31,840 nt of DNA from a virus: positions 1 through 31,840 of IMG/VR virus record IMGVR_UViG_3300034039_000027; one strand, 5' to 3'. How positions within the stretch are numbered: the first letter of the stretch is position 1; the number at the start of each line of letters is the position of its first letter. Made by a program: the position numbers and the translations under genes. Shown here piece after piece: positions 1 to 6,609 of the stretch. The notes below the pieces were generated by a model. It had not been told where the DNA came from. It saw only the letters and a program-made list of their open reading frames with translations, and did not search any database.

Positions 1-94
1 TCCTCCGCTTGGGTTGTCCGTTCCGTCGTAGTCCGTGAGAATTACCGACCTTCTGTTCGCTGGGGTGTCTATTCCGGAGATTAAATAACCAATA
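1..94. repeat. Terminal direct repeat, left copy
   Basis: These 94 bases are identical to 31747-31840 at the other end of the window. The repeat lies inside the primase-helicase gene, whose reading frame stays intact when the ends are joined. It therefore marks a circular assembly of a 31,746-bp genome, not a biological repeat. Physical termini (headful or cos) cannot be inferred from it. Confidence 0.95.
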
Positions 95-1500
95 ATTTTC
101 TTTAAATAAATAAACCGCTCGTTGTCTCCGGATATATTTCTGCAAAATTGCTCAAACTCACCTTTATTTTCATTTATTTGATAACCTTTTTTATTGATTA
201 CCTGCGTTTTCCAGATATGATACGGCACGTTCTCATAACTAACGATTTCTATCCCCTTTTCTTTTGTAATTCTAACGACATTATCTTGGAATGGAAAATA
301 CACTTCGTCTAACGTATTTCTTAAAAACCGGGGGTTTAGATTAGGTGCAACCAATTTTAATGCGTCAGTTTGCAGTAGGTTTTTGTTTTTAATAATTATC
401 GTTTTCTTGTTCTTCTCCGGCGCGAACTTCTCAATCGTGGCAGTAATCAATCGCTTCATGTAGTCGTCCGTTACCTCATCCACTATTTTTTGTCTTTCAA
501 TTGTGACGAATTTGGTATTATCCTTGTTAATATATATATAAAGCCCCTGTTTTTCCATTACTTCTGTAAATAAGTAGTCAATGTCTATTTTTCCCTTTTC
601 ATCAATTACTTTTCTTTCAATCTTTCCGCCCTGCACTCTTGCGTAGTAGTTGCCTTTATACTTGCCAAATTCATAACTTAAATTTGCATATACCGAATTA
701 ATCACTGCCCTAATTTCGCTTTCTGTAAAGTCGTTTTGAACGTATTTGGGTATTAGATAACTTTCTATATTTTCTTTCGGTATGCCTGCCCGGTTTGACC
801 GCCAAACGACCTTATTTATCCACGCATTCCGCTGACCTTCCACGAAGTCAAAACCTACGTTTTTTATAATATACTCAAAAATGTTATAAAAAACATCGTT
901 ATTATTTATATCTGACGCTGGGATTTTCTCCCCCATGTCTGCCGGTTCTTCGTCAATGTCATCATAACCAAACACGTCATCCGGCACGAATAAATCACTT
1001 TCTTTGTTATATACTAATTCGTTATCATAAGACAAAAAACAAAGGCGTGGCAGGTCTTTACACTTCTGGTCGGGTTCTATTCCGGTTAATCGGTGAATAT
1101 ATGCACAAAAGGATAAAATAACCTTTTTATAGTTATTCTTATCAAAGTCAGCCCTTGCGAATACCTTAACGCCCCTACCTCCCGGAGAAGTGAACGCAAG
1201 GCATACGTATCTGTCATTTTTTAATATTTCTTTGATTTTATCCGGGTTTTCTACGTTGTCCAAATCGCAGTGGATAAACCCGCTCGCAACTTGGAAACCT
1301 GCCGTATTTCTAACTTCAAAGATGCCAGCTGGAGTGATTGCCGGTATGTTATGCTTTATGCTCGCCATCGGATTGTTCCGGTATTTTCTAACCAATAAAG
1401 ATGCTTCGTCATTCTCGTCTTGCATTCTCTTTATTAGGTCGTCAAGGGAAATCGTTCCCGATGGCTTAGTTTCTCTAACGTTATTGAAGTATGAGAACAT
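1..1500 (-). CDS. Primase-helicase (BT4734/VirE-type), N-terminal 500 codons; continues at the window's right end
   Basis: This is the N-terminal part of a 752-residue replication protein. The gene starts at ATG 1500 and crosses the circular join to finish at 30988. The first ~200 residues look like an archaeo-eukaryotic-type primase domain of the BT4734-like N-terminal family. The evidence is an HCDLDN acidic motif at residues 77-82, SPGGRGVKVF at 105-114, and DLPRLCFLSYD at about 149-159. Residues ~220-280 resemble a PriCT helical domain (GQRNAWINKVVWRSNRAGI). The SF3/D5-like helicase follows, its P-loop beginning at G499. The predicted role is priming and unwinding at the phage origin. The 29-residue-repeat gene lies 3' of its start in the map and is transcribed in the same direction, upstream of it. 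Family assignment is by motif; catalytic activity is inferred. Confidence 0.9.
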   Translation of the reverse strand, partial: MFSYFNNVRETKPSGTISLDDLIKRMQDENDEASLLVRKYRNNPMASIKHNIPAITPAGIFEVRNTAGFQVASGFIHCDLDNVENPDKIKEILKNDRYVCLAFTSPGGRGVKVFARADFDKNNYKKVILSFCAYIHRLTGIEPDQKCKDLPRLCFLSYDNELVYNKESDLFVPDDVFGYDDIDEEPADMGEKIPASDINNNDVFYNIFEYIIKNVGFDFVEGQRNAWINKVVWRSNRAGIPKENIESYLIPKYVQNDFTESEIRAVINSVYANLSYEFGKYKGNYYARVQGGKIERKVIDEKGKIDIDYLFTEVMEKQGLYIYINKDNTKFVTIERQKIVDEVTDDYMKRLITATIEKFAPEKNKKTIIIKNKNLLQTDALKLVAPNLNPRFLRNTLDEVYFPFQDNVVRITKEKGIEIVSYENVPYHIWKTQVINKKGYQINENKGEFEQFCRNISGDNERFIYLKKIIGYLISGIDTPANRRSVILTDYDGTDNPSGG

Positions 1501-1514
1501 GATTTAATCTTATT

Positions 1515-2012
1515 TTAATTTTTAATATTCCAATTTTCTAACGCTTTTCTATACCATTTTTGATTTTTCTCTTTTAACGCTTTTAGACCCTTCTCAAAGT
1601 CAAACTCTATCCAATCTTCTCCCGCTTTGTATATCCACTCTCCTGTTTTATCTTTTTCAATCAATGCGTCAACCCCTTTATCAAAATCAAAGTTTTTCCA
1701 ATCTAATCCCGCTTCATACATCCACTTCCCGTCTTTGTCTTTTTCGGTAAGTGCGTCAAGACCCTTGTCATAATCAAACTGCTTCCAAACCTCTCCCGCC
1801 CAATATATGTATCTTCCGTCTTCGTCTTTTTCAATTAATGCGTTAAGTCCCTTATCATAATTAAATTCTTTCCAATTCTTGCCCGCTTCATATATCAAAA
1901 AACCCGTGTCATCTTTTTTGATTAACGCATCTAACAATTTATCGTAATCAACACCTTCTCCAGATACTCCCAAATCGTAAATTTCTCTTGCTGTTAAACT
2001 TTTTGTTTTCAT
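1515..2012 (-). CDS. Protein of tandem 29-residue repeats
   Basis: The function is not recognised. The 165-residue product is almost entirely five consecutive repeats of 29 residues (87 bp). Each contains a YDKGLDAL core, an acidic EKDKDG turn, then an aromatic stretch such as WIYxAGxDWK and FD. The last copy is degenerate. There are no cysteines, signal peptide or membrane segments. The regular charged and aromatic spacing suggests a solenoid or a string of small beta-type units that could bind a protein or peptide. It sits directly upstream of the primase-helicase in the same transcription direction (15-base gap). The start at ATG 2012 has the A-rich AAAACTATG context shared by many genes of this arm. 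A host-inhibitor or antirestriction role is possible but has no direct support. Confidence 0.8.
   Translation of the reverse strand: MKTKSLTAREIYDLGVSGEGVDYDKLLDALIKKDDTGFLIYEAGKNWKEFNYDKGLNALIEKDEDGRYIYWAGEVWKQFDYDKGLDALTEKDKDGKWMYEAGLDWKNFDFDKGVDALIEKDKTGEWIYKAGEDWIEFDFEKGLKALKEKNQKWYRKALENWNIKN
1540..1974 (-). repeat. Tandem 87-bp coding repeats (about 5 copies)
   Basis: The repeat units encode 29 residues each and start at the successive YDK/FDK/FEK motifs of the 165-residue protein. The copies have diverged at the DNA level, mostly at third positions, while the protein pattern is kept. This suggests old duplication with selection on the protein rather than a recent expansion. Confidence 0.75.
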
Positions 2013-2023
2013 AGTTTTATTTT

Positions 2024-2227
2024 TTAATTATTTTCACCATATAACAATCTAACCAATTCATCCATTTCAACTCCGCAGAATTTCGCTATCTTACGGAGTT
2101 CAAAAATGTTAAACTTTCCGGTTTCGCACTTGGAATAAAAAGTGGCTCCGGACATTCTAAGGTAGGCTAATAAGTCGCCCATTTTTTTCCCTTTTTGAAT
2201 AACTAAAATTTTAATTTTATCTTTCAT
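2024..2227 (-). CDS. XRE/Cro-type helix-turn-helix protein
   Basis: This 67-residue protein has the layout of a single Cro/CI-type HTH domain. It has an N-terminal helix, then MGDLLAYLRMSGATFYSKCETG as helix-turn-recognition helix (residues ~16-37), then the FNIFELRKIAKFCGVEMDEL stretch typical of XRE proteins. It probably binds DNA as a dimer and is the only obvious classical repressor or activator in the genome. Its place deep in the leftward operon, not next to the divergent promoters, argues against a lysogeny repressor. It fits better as an early regulator of phage or host promoters. Its target is unknown. Confidence 0.8.
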   Translation of the reverse strand: MKDKIKILVIQKGKKMGDLLAYLRMSGATFYSKCETGKFNIFELRKIAKFCGVEMDELVRLLYGENN

Positions 2228-2249
2228 AGCTTTAAGTTTTTAAGTTAAA

Positions 2250-2603
2250 TTATCGTATATACAATAATAAATCAGGTTTCTGATTTTCAAAATAGTTTTC
2301 AACTATCTCCATTTCTTCGCTTTCAATCATATATAACGGCATACCGCCTACAAAATAACACCCCTTATGATACTCAACCACTCCAATAAATTCTTTGTTC
2401 TTTAATTTTATTTTTAGTATATCGAATTCATATATATCCTTTTCGTTTTTGTCTTTTACCCCTGTATATAACAAAAATTCATAGTTTTCCGTATGATAAG
2501 GTAATACAAGTTCTTCTTCTTTTGCTATATCGGACAATGTTAGTTGCATGCTTATCATTCTTTTGTATTTTTTATCCCAGACCTTAAATTTAATTTCTTT
2601 CAT
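2250..2603 (-). CDS. YopX-like protein
   Basis: The 117-residue product begins MKEIKFKVWDKKYKRM and contains LLYTGVKDKNEKDIYEFDIL (residues ~45-64) and GVVEYHKGCYFV. The order and spacing match YopX-family proteins of phages and prophages, which usually start MxEIKFRAWD and carry a QYTGLKDKNGKEIYEGDI motif. The family is very common in Bacillota and Bacteroidota phages but its biochemical role is unknown. The start at 2603 is preferred over an in-frame ATG nine bases upstream (2612) because it fits the family N-terminus. It ends 22 bases before the HTH gene and is probably in the same operon. Confidence 0.75.
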   Translation of the reverse strand: MKEIKFKVWDKKYKRMISMQLTLSDIAKEEELVLPYHTENYEFLLYTGVKDKNEKDIYEFDILKIKLKNKEFIGVVEYHKGCYFVGGMPLYMIESEEMEIVENYFENQKPDLLLYIR

Positions 2604-2614
2604 AATATTCATTT

Positions 2615-2842
2615 TTAAATAAGACCTTTTGAACGCAATTTCATTATCTTGTCAAATTGCGTTTCAGTTAGTTTTATTTCGTTATCTTCCAGCAATTCCA
2701 AAATAATTGAATTGTCGGTTATTAAGCGCTCAAAATATGCCTTAAATAGTATCTCTAATAGCTGGAAATTCTCGCCTGCAATAATAACGAAAATTTCCGA
2801 CATAATTTTCAATTCGCAAGTTAGTAATTTTGTTGTTTCCAT
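2615..2842 (-). CDS. Hypothetical protein, 75 residues
   Basis: No family is recognised. The product is mainly helical in character and has a hydrophobic middle (IFVIIAGENFQLLEILFKAYF) that is too polar and too broken to be a convincing membrane segment. Its C-terminus (ETQFDKIMKLRSKGLI) looks like a short amphipathic helix. The gene is packed between the exonuclease and the YopX-like gene, so it belongs to the leftward operon. A 216-base open frame on the opposite strand has no start context and is taken as a shadow. Confidence 0.6.
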   Translation of the reverse strand: METTKLLTCELKIMSEIFVIIAGENFQLLEILFKAYFERLITDNSIILELLEDNEIKLTETQFDKIMKLRSKGLI

Positions 2843-2843
2843 T

Positions 2844-3536
2844 TTATTTATTTTTAATGGTTAGTAATAATTCTTTATAATATTCATTTGCTAATTCATA
2901 ATTTTCTAACATTTTATTAATTATCTTCTCATCGTATTCAATTTCAAATTCTCTAATTCTAACGTTTATTGGTAAATCGTCAAACGTGTGCTGTTTTCTG
3001 ACGATTTCCGCCAACTTCTCGTCATACGTGTCTGCCATACCCATGTCTAAGTGTGCGTAATAGATTTCTCTATTTATCAATTCTTCCGGAGTGTTGACAA
3101 GGCAATAAACTAACCTTGCCTTTTTTATATCAAAAAGGTTCATGTAAACCTGACATTGTGCTACGTAGTTTCTCGGCGGTTCTTGTAAAAATAACGGGAA
3201 CGTATTGCAGTCCCAACTTGATTTAAATTCTAAAATCATATCCGGCAAAATTACGTCAGGTGTCCCGGAAAAAAAATCATTGTAGAATTCTTTGTCGTTC
3301 TTAATAAGTAGCTTGTCCCCCGTGAATTGCTGATATAATTTTATCGCCTTGCTCTCTACGTCCGTTCCTTTCGTTAGATATTTGGAGCGAATATCCTTTA
3401 TTTTGTCTTTATAAACTAACTCTTTTACTTTTTTCTCAACTAACGTTTTTAAGGTTTTAGAAAGCCGTTCCCCTTTACTTCTGGGGCTTGTCAGTAGTGC
3501 ATCGCTTTCGGATGCTCTTATTATAAGTCGTTTCAT
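2844..3536 (-). CDS. YqaJ/lambda-Exo-type recombination exonuclease
   Basis: This is a 230-residue PD-(D/E)XK nuclease. The visible motifs are V60-E61 after GTD, SGTPDV with D94, LEFKSSW with E103 and K105, and the YVAQCQVYM motif at 124-132 that is characteristic of the YqaJ viral recombinase family. Such enzymes resect double-stranded DNA 5'-3' and load an annealing partner. The Rad52-like protein encoded at 4333-4953 is the natural partner here, giving a phage recombination pair that probably makes concatemers or repairs broken genomes. The start overlaps the preceding gene by four bases (ATGA type), which indicates translational coupling. Confidence 0.85.
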   Translation of the reverse strand: MKRLIIRASESDALLTSPRSKGERLSKTLKTLVEKKVKELVYKDKIKDIRSKYLTKGTDVESKAIKLYQQFTGDKLLIKNDKEFYNDFFSGTPDVILPDMILEFKSSWDCNTFPLFLQEPPRNYVAQCQVYMNLFDIKKARLVYCLVNTPEELINREIYYAHLDMGMADTYDEKLAEIVRKQHTFDDLPINVRIREFEIEYDEKIINKMLENYELANEYYKELLLTIKNK

Positions 3537-3952
3537 TTATTTAGTTTTTGAATTTCTAACATATATTGTGTCACTTCGTTTTCATCCAAATAACCAACCA
3601 CATCGTTAGTTATATGTGTGTTGTAGCATACTTCCCAATCGTTTTCATCGCCTTTTAATACCGCTATTTCGTATGGTTTTATTTCGTTAGTATAAAACGA
3701 TTTGCCGGTTACAACCGAAATACCGTAACCATTAGGAAAAAACATTAATGCGTGTTTTCTGCCTTTGCCTAAGTAATGGTCTTCAAACTTTAAGTCTTTG
3801 AAGGTCTTTAATTCCGTTAGTTTTCGAAGTTCTCTTAATACTTCAAGCTGACCATTATAATATGCTATTTTTTCTTTTGATTCTATTTTTTCAGATTTAA
3901 GCTCTAATTCCTTTAATTTTTCTTTGATGAATTTATTAATTATCTTTTCCAT
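3533..3952 (-). CDS. Conserved-looking phage protein, 139 residues
   Basis: I cannot assign a function. The N-terminal ~45 residues are a charged coiled-coil-like helix (INKFIKEKLKELELKSEKIE). The rest is beta-rich and contains DHYLGKGRKHALMFFPNGYG (residues ~60-79) and THITNDVVGYLDENEV. The second half reads like a small domain I associate with uncharacterised Bacteroidota phage proteins. The gene lies between the zinc-ribbon protein and the exonuclease and overlaps the exonuclease start by four bases, so a role linked to recombination or DNA processing is possible. The start context is AAAAGTTATGG. Confidence 0.65.
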   Translation of the reverse strand: MEKIINKFIKEKLKELELKSEKIESKEKIAYYNGQLEVLRELRKLTELKTFKDLKFEDHYLGKGRKHALMFFPNGYGISVVTGKSFYTNEIKPYEIAVLKGDENDWEVCYNTHITNDVVGYLDENEVTQYMLEIQKLNK

Positions 3953-3985
3953 AACTTTTATTTTTTATTGGTTAGTAATAATTTT

Positions 3986-4327
3986 TTATTTCCATTTGTT
4001 ACAGTTACGACAACATAAATACTCTTTATTATTTTCACGAATGATTTTCCACTCATTATGCCCACATTCTTCGCAGGCATCAAAAGGAAAATGAATATTC
4101 ATAAACCTTTTTGCCTCTCGTTCAACTGTATTGCCTGGCATTCCCACTTCGTGCCATTCATACCACCTCTTCCACCATGTTTGACCTTCGTTTTTTTTGC
4201 ACTCTACGATTACAATTCCATTTCCCTCTATGATTTCATCCCCGTTTTCATCACGCATTACTTTCAAATCTCCAAAGAGAATAAGTTTTCTAGTAATTAT
4301 TAATTTTTTTCTTTTTTTAGTTTCCAT
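3986..4327 (-). CDS. Small protein with C-terminal zinc ribbon
   Basis: This 113-residue product begins with a basic stretch (METKKRKKLIITRKLI). It ends in a four-cysteine zinc ribbon, CEECGH followed by CCRNC near the C-terminus. The middle is rich in tryptophan (TWWKRWYEWHEV). Zinc ribbons of this kind bind nucleic acid or mediate protein contacts. The gene is five bases downstream of the Rad52-like gene's stop, so the two are probably co-expressed. The exact function is unknown. Confidence 0.7.
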   Translation of the reverse strand: METKKRKKLIITRKLILFGDLKVMRDENGDEIIEGNGIVIVECKKNEGQTWWKRWYEWHEVGMPGNTVEREAKRFMNIHFPFDACEECGHNEWKIIRENNKEYLCCRNCNKWK

Positions 4328-4332
4328 AACTT

Positions 4333-4953
4333 TTATTTTTTATTAATTAAACTTAAATACAATTCTTTATTTTTTTCGCTAATAAAAAACTCCTTTTCCA
4401 ATTGCGGCAGCGAATACTTCCGCTCAACCGCTATCTCCCACTCCTCCATTCCAGGTTTCAACTCCTCCCGCTCATCTACTACCTCAACCGGTGAATAATC
4501 ATCTGGAGAGTAAACGTCAGCAGCAATTCCAATCATACTGGCACACTTTTTCAAAGCATCGCTGGCGGCTGCTTTCAGGTCGTTACCCAAGTCAATCGGG
4601 TTTTTTGTGCTTGTAAAATATTTAATATCAGCACGTCCAAATTGTTCCTTAAAAAAGGTTTCCCCATTGATTTTGAAGGTTAAACGCCCTTGCACGATAC
4701 ACTGCCCTGCTTCCAGATTGATTATTTTGTCCATAACTTCAAAACTCCACTGCCAACCGGTCAGCAGGTTAAGAACCTTCTGCACATAACCGGTCTTTAC
4801 ATAACGCCATTTCCCCCCACCTTTCGCAGGTCGTTCCTTAATATATTTTTTCGGGGTTGGTTTTAATATTAAATTCAGTTGCTCCTTAGTTAGCGGGATT
4901 TCGCCCGCTTTTTGTAGTTCTGATTTTGTGATTTTAATTAGTTCCTTTTTCAT
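4333..4953 (-). CDS. Rad52/22-like single-strand annealing protein
   Basis: The 206-residue protein contains the pattern of phage Rad52-type annealing proteins. It has a YVKTGYVQKVLNLLTGWQW segment (residues ~51-69), a GQCIVQGRLTF strand pair, KEQFGRADIKY, and DLGNDLKAAASDALKKCAS (~121-139) followed by GIAADVY. These proteins form rings that coat single-stranded DNA and anneal complementary strands. Together with the YqaJ-type exonuclease encoded downstream it makes a two-part recombination system. The N-terminal ITKSELQKA nearly repeats ITKNELQKA in the 72-residue protein encoded just upstream. The start at ATG 4953 has the A-rich context of the operon. Confidence 0.85.
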   Translation of the reverse strand: MKKELIKITKSELQKAGEIPLTKEQLNLILKPTPKKYIKERPAKGGGKWRYVKTGYVQKVLNLLTGWQWSFEVMDKIINLEAGQCIVQGRLTFKINGETFFKEQFGRADIKYFTSTKNPIDLGNDLKAAASDALKKCASMIGIAADVYSPDDYSPVEVVDEREELKPGMEEWEIAVERKYSLPQLEKEFFISEKNKELYLSLINKK

Positions 4954-4973
4954 AGTTTTTGGTTTTTTAATTA

Positions 4974-4998
4974 CCCCTCCACTTAACGGCTGGAGGGG
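4974..4998. other. Intercistronic hairpin before the Rad52-like gene
   Basis: There is a perfect 8-bp inverted repeat, CCCCTCCA (4974-4981) and TGGAGGGG (4991-4998), with a 9-base loop. It lies between two leftward genes. On the leftward transcript it is followed by A-rich rather than U-rich sequence, so it does not look like an intrinsic terminator. It may act in mRNA processing, stability or translation of the annealing protein. Confidence 0.6.
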
Positions 4999-5008
4999 AT
5001 GGCCGGGT

Positions 5009-5227
5009 TTATTTCACAATTTCACGTAAATTTTCAATCATCCATCCCTTATGCCAACTCTTTAATAGCTTAATTCTGGCGTAAATATCATCATACCCTC
5101 CAATTAAATCCATAATTTTGTCGTCTTGGTGAGGTATTGCTTTCCCTCCCTTTTTGAAAAAATCACGGCCTAATTTAACCGCTTTTTGCAGTTCGTTCTT
5201 TGTGATTTTGTTAACTTGTGCTTTCAT
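5009..5227 (-). CDS. Small hypothetical protein (72 residues) with Rad52-like N-terminal motif
   Basis: No function is recognised. The chosen start at 5227 gives MKAQVNKITKNELQKA and has the AAAACTATGAAA context of neighbouring genes. An in-frame ATG at 5251 lies only four bases after the -7 promoter element and would add eight residues. Residues 8-16 (ITKNELQKA) match ITKSELQKA of the annealing protein encoded next. The two N-termini may come from a duplication or carry a common binding tag. The rest is basic and aromatic (KSWHKGWMIENL). Confidence 0.65.
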   Translation of the reverse strand: MKAQVNKITKNELQKAVKLGRDFFKKGGKAIPHQDDKIMDLIGGYDDIYARIKLLKSWHKGWMIENLREIVK

Positions 5228-5255
5228 AGTTTTATGTTTTATTGTTTTCATAGGG

Positions 5256-5287
5256 CAAAGGTATATACATATTTTTAATTTTCCAAA
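5256..5287 (-). promoter_or_regulatory. Early leftward promoter P2 (Bacteroidota type)
   Basis: On the minus strand there is a -33 TTTG (5284-5287), exactly 20 nt of spacer, and a -7 element TACCTTTG (5256-5263). The box and spacer closely copy promoter P1 at 5875-5906; AGTTTGGAAAATTAAAAA is shared. The -33 box lies inside the last codons of the upstream gene. It would drive the recombination genes from 5227 downward. Confidence 0.8.
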
Positions 5288-5544
5288 CTTTTTTTAAAAA
5301 ATTTTAATTTTTCTCTGTAATTTATAATCATTCTAAATAAGGTGGTTCTCTCATAATAGGAGAACTCCTTATTTATTAATTCAATAAAATTACGCTTGCT
5401 TGCTTCATCCATGCGGGAGAAACGTTTATAAATTACACTTAAAGCTGCCCGCCCATCCGACCTGTCGGGATGGGTTAGGGCTATATAACATAATCTTGTT
5501 ATTGTGCCTGGTGTGTATTTGTTTTTGGTTGATTTTGTTCTCAT
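5275..5544 (-). CDS. Hypothetical basic protein, 89 residues
   Basis: The protein is strongly basic and helical, with no recognised family. It starts MRTKSTKNKYTPGTITRLCY and its C-terminus is lysine-rich (KLKFFKKSLEN). Its last codons double as the upstream part of promoter P2, so DNA constraint may shape this end. The start overlaps the stop of the gene before it by four bases, indicating coupling. Nucleic-acid binding is possible from its charge but not shown. Confidence 0.6.
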   Translation of the reverse strand: MRTKSTKNKYTPGTITRLCYIALTHPDRSDGRAALSVIYKRFSRMDEASKRNFIELINKEFSYYERTTLFRMIINYREKLKFFKKSLEN

Positions 5545-5846
5545 CCTAATATTTTTTTTAGTGCCTCTATACTTTCAAACTCATATCTTGCCCTCGCCTC
5601 CATAGCGTTCCACTTGCCGTTCTTGTGGAAGTAGGCTTCGGGTTTTAACCCTTCTCTTTTTAAGTGTCCTAATTCCCCACGCTTAACTGCATCGTTTAAC
5701 GCCTTACGAACTTCCCGCCTCATTTTTCCAGTTATAAGGACATACCCTTGTAATTGAACAAGTAATACGTTCGCTTGCTCGGTGGTTATTTCTCCCATTT
5801 CTAATTTGTTTTTTACTATTTTTAATGCTTCTTCTTGTGTGTGCAT
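5541..5846 (-). CDS. Hypothetical protein, 101 residues
   Basis: The product is helical and charged (MHTQEEALKIVKNKLEMGEI...). It has a C-terminal GKWNAMEARARYEFESIEAL stretch that looks like a short conserved motif, but I cannot name a family. It is the first gene after promoter P1, with a leader of about 28 nt between the -7 element and ATG 5846. In that leader, an ATG immediately followed by TAA occurs four bases after the -7 element. It is coupled by a four-base overlap to the next gene. Confidence 0.65.
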   Translation of the reverse strand: MHTQEEALKIVKNKLEMGEITTEQANVLLVQLQGYVLITGKMRREVRKALNDAVKRGELGHLKREGLKPEAYFHKNGKWNAMEARARYEFESIEALKKILG

Positions 5847-5874
5847 AATTTTAAATTTTAAGTTTTACATAACA

Positions 5875-5906
5875 CAAAGATAATACACATTTTTTAATTT
5901 TCCAAA
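5875..5906 (-). promoter_or_regulatory. Early leftward promoter P1 (Bacteroidota type)
   Basis: On the minus strand a -33 TTTG (5903-5906) is followed by a 20-nt spacer and the -7 element TATCTTTG (5875-5882). This is the same arrangement as P2 about 620 bp downstream, with nearly identical spacer. The terminator for the upstream gene lies about 100 bp before it, so P1 starts a new transcription unit. Confidence 0.8.
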
Positions 5907-5981
5907 CTTTTTTACGATTTTTTTTAATTTTTTTTCATCCCGAAAATGTAAGTGCTTGATTTATAAGGGGTTGCGGGTTTA

Positions 5982-6000
5982 ATTTAGAAACATTCTAAAT
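5982..6000. other. Perfect 8-bp dyad, operator-like
   Basis: ATTTAGAA (5982-5989) and TTCTAAAT (5993-6000) form a perfect inverted repeat with a 3-base centre, between a terminator and promoter P1. Its size suits a dimeric regulator such as the XRE-type protein, although it lies about 100 bp upstream of P1. A 13-base half of it, CATTCTAAATAAG, recurs at 5329-5341 inside a gene. The rest of 5907-5981 is AT-rich with nothing else recognisable. Confidence 0.45.
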
Positions 6001-6024
6001 AAGAAAAGGGGCTGAAAAGCCCCT
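6000..6024 (-). terminator. Intrinsic terminator of the leftmost early gene
   Basis: A 7-bp stem, AGGGGCT (6007-6013) and AGCCCCT (6018-6024), with a GAAA/TTTC loop is followed, on the minus strand, by the T-rich TTTTCTT (6001-6007). It lies 31 bases after the stop of the gene at 6055-6579 and separates it from promoter P1. Confidence 0.85.
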
Positions 6025-6054
6025 AAAAGTTTTGTTCTTTTCCAAATTATACAT

Positions 6055-6579
6055 CTAAAAAGGAGTGTCAAATTCTTCAAATATATGAAATCCCCTTTTT
6101 CCTTTTAATCGTATCCTTCGCCACTCTATACCTTTTGTTTTACAATAGTAAGCTAAGTGCCTGTAAAATGTTTTTGGGTGCAGGATTATGCCTACATTTG
6201 TTTTTAATTCATTTAAATAATCATCTGTAATGTATTTTTTGCCTAATTCAATATTATTAAAACATGTTTTTAAAATCTTTTCGCTTATATTCTCGTCAAT
6301 CTCAACGTTTTTTATATTATTAAAATCATCATTGTTTAGTATTTTTAAATTATATCTGTTGCATTCTGCGAATAATTGTATTATATACTCTTGGAACTTA
6401 GTTATTTCATACAAACCAGTCGTAATCATTTTAAACCCCTGTAATTGCCGGTAAGATTTAAAAACCCTTACAAGTGTAATTTCCCTATTCTCATCATTAA
6501 CAAATATTAAATCATTTAAGATTTTGGTATCCGATGCACCAAACTGACGTTTTAATACGCTTAATAATTCTTTTTTCAT
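6055..6579 (-). CDS. Protein sharing the primase-helicase C-terminal domain
   Basis: This 174-residue protein is the first gene of the leftward arm. Its last ~55 residues clearly match the C-terminus of the phage primase-helicase. Both have Y(I/V)T..xLxEL, then HPKTFYR, a YC..KG segment and GKRGF, and both end in a short -xPF tail (here FDTPF). In D5-type primases this region is a winged-helix-like domain. The protein may therefore bind the origin, or compete with or assist the primase-helicase. The N-terminal two thirds have no recognised fold. The start at 6579 is used because a longer frame from 6624 would run through the -7 promoter element. It has its own promoter and terminator. Confidence 0.75.
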   Translation of the reverse strand: MKKELLSVLKRQFGASDTKILNDLIFVNDENREITLVRVFKSYRQLQGFKMITTGLYEITKFQEYIIQLFAECNRYNLKILNNDDFNNIKNVEIDENISEKILKTCFNNIELGKKYITDDYLNELKTNVGIILHPKTFYRHLAYYCKTKGIEWRRIRLKGKRGFHIFEEFDTPF

Positions 6580-6601
6580 ATCTGTAAATTTTAAGTTTTT
6601 A

Positions 6602-6609
6602 CAAATATA
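6602..6609 (-). promoter_or_regulatory. Leftward promoter at the divergent region
   Basis: TATATTTG on the minus strand lies 22 nt upstream of the chosen start at 6579. No TTTG is found 20 nt further upstream. A TTGTTGAAAA box like that of the late promoters is present on the same strand at 6649-6658, but its gap to the -7 element is 39 nt, ten more than at the late promoters. Confidence 0.65.

Noticed and set aside
1190-1507. 105-codon plus-strand frame
   Set aside because: Antisense to the N-terminus of the primase-helicase, which has clear family motifs; no promoter or start context.
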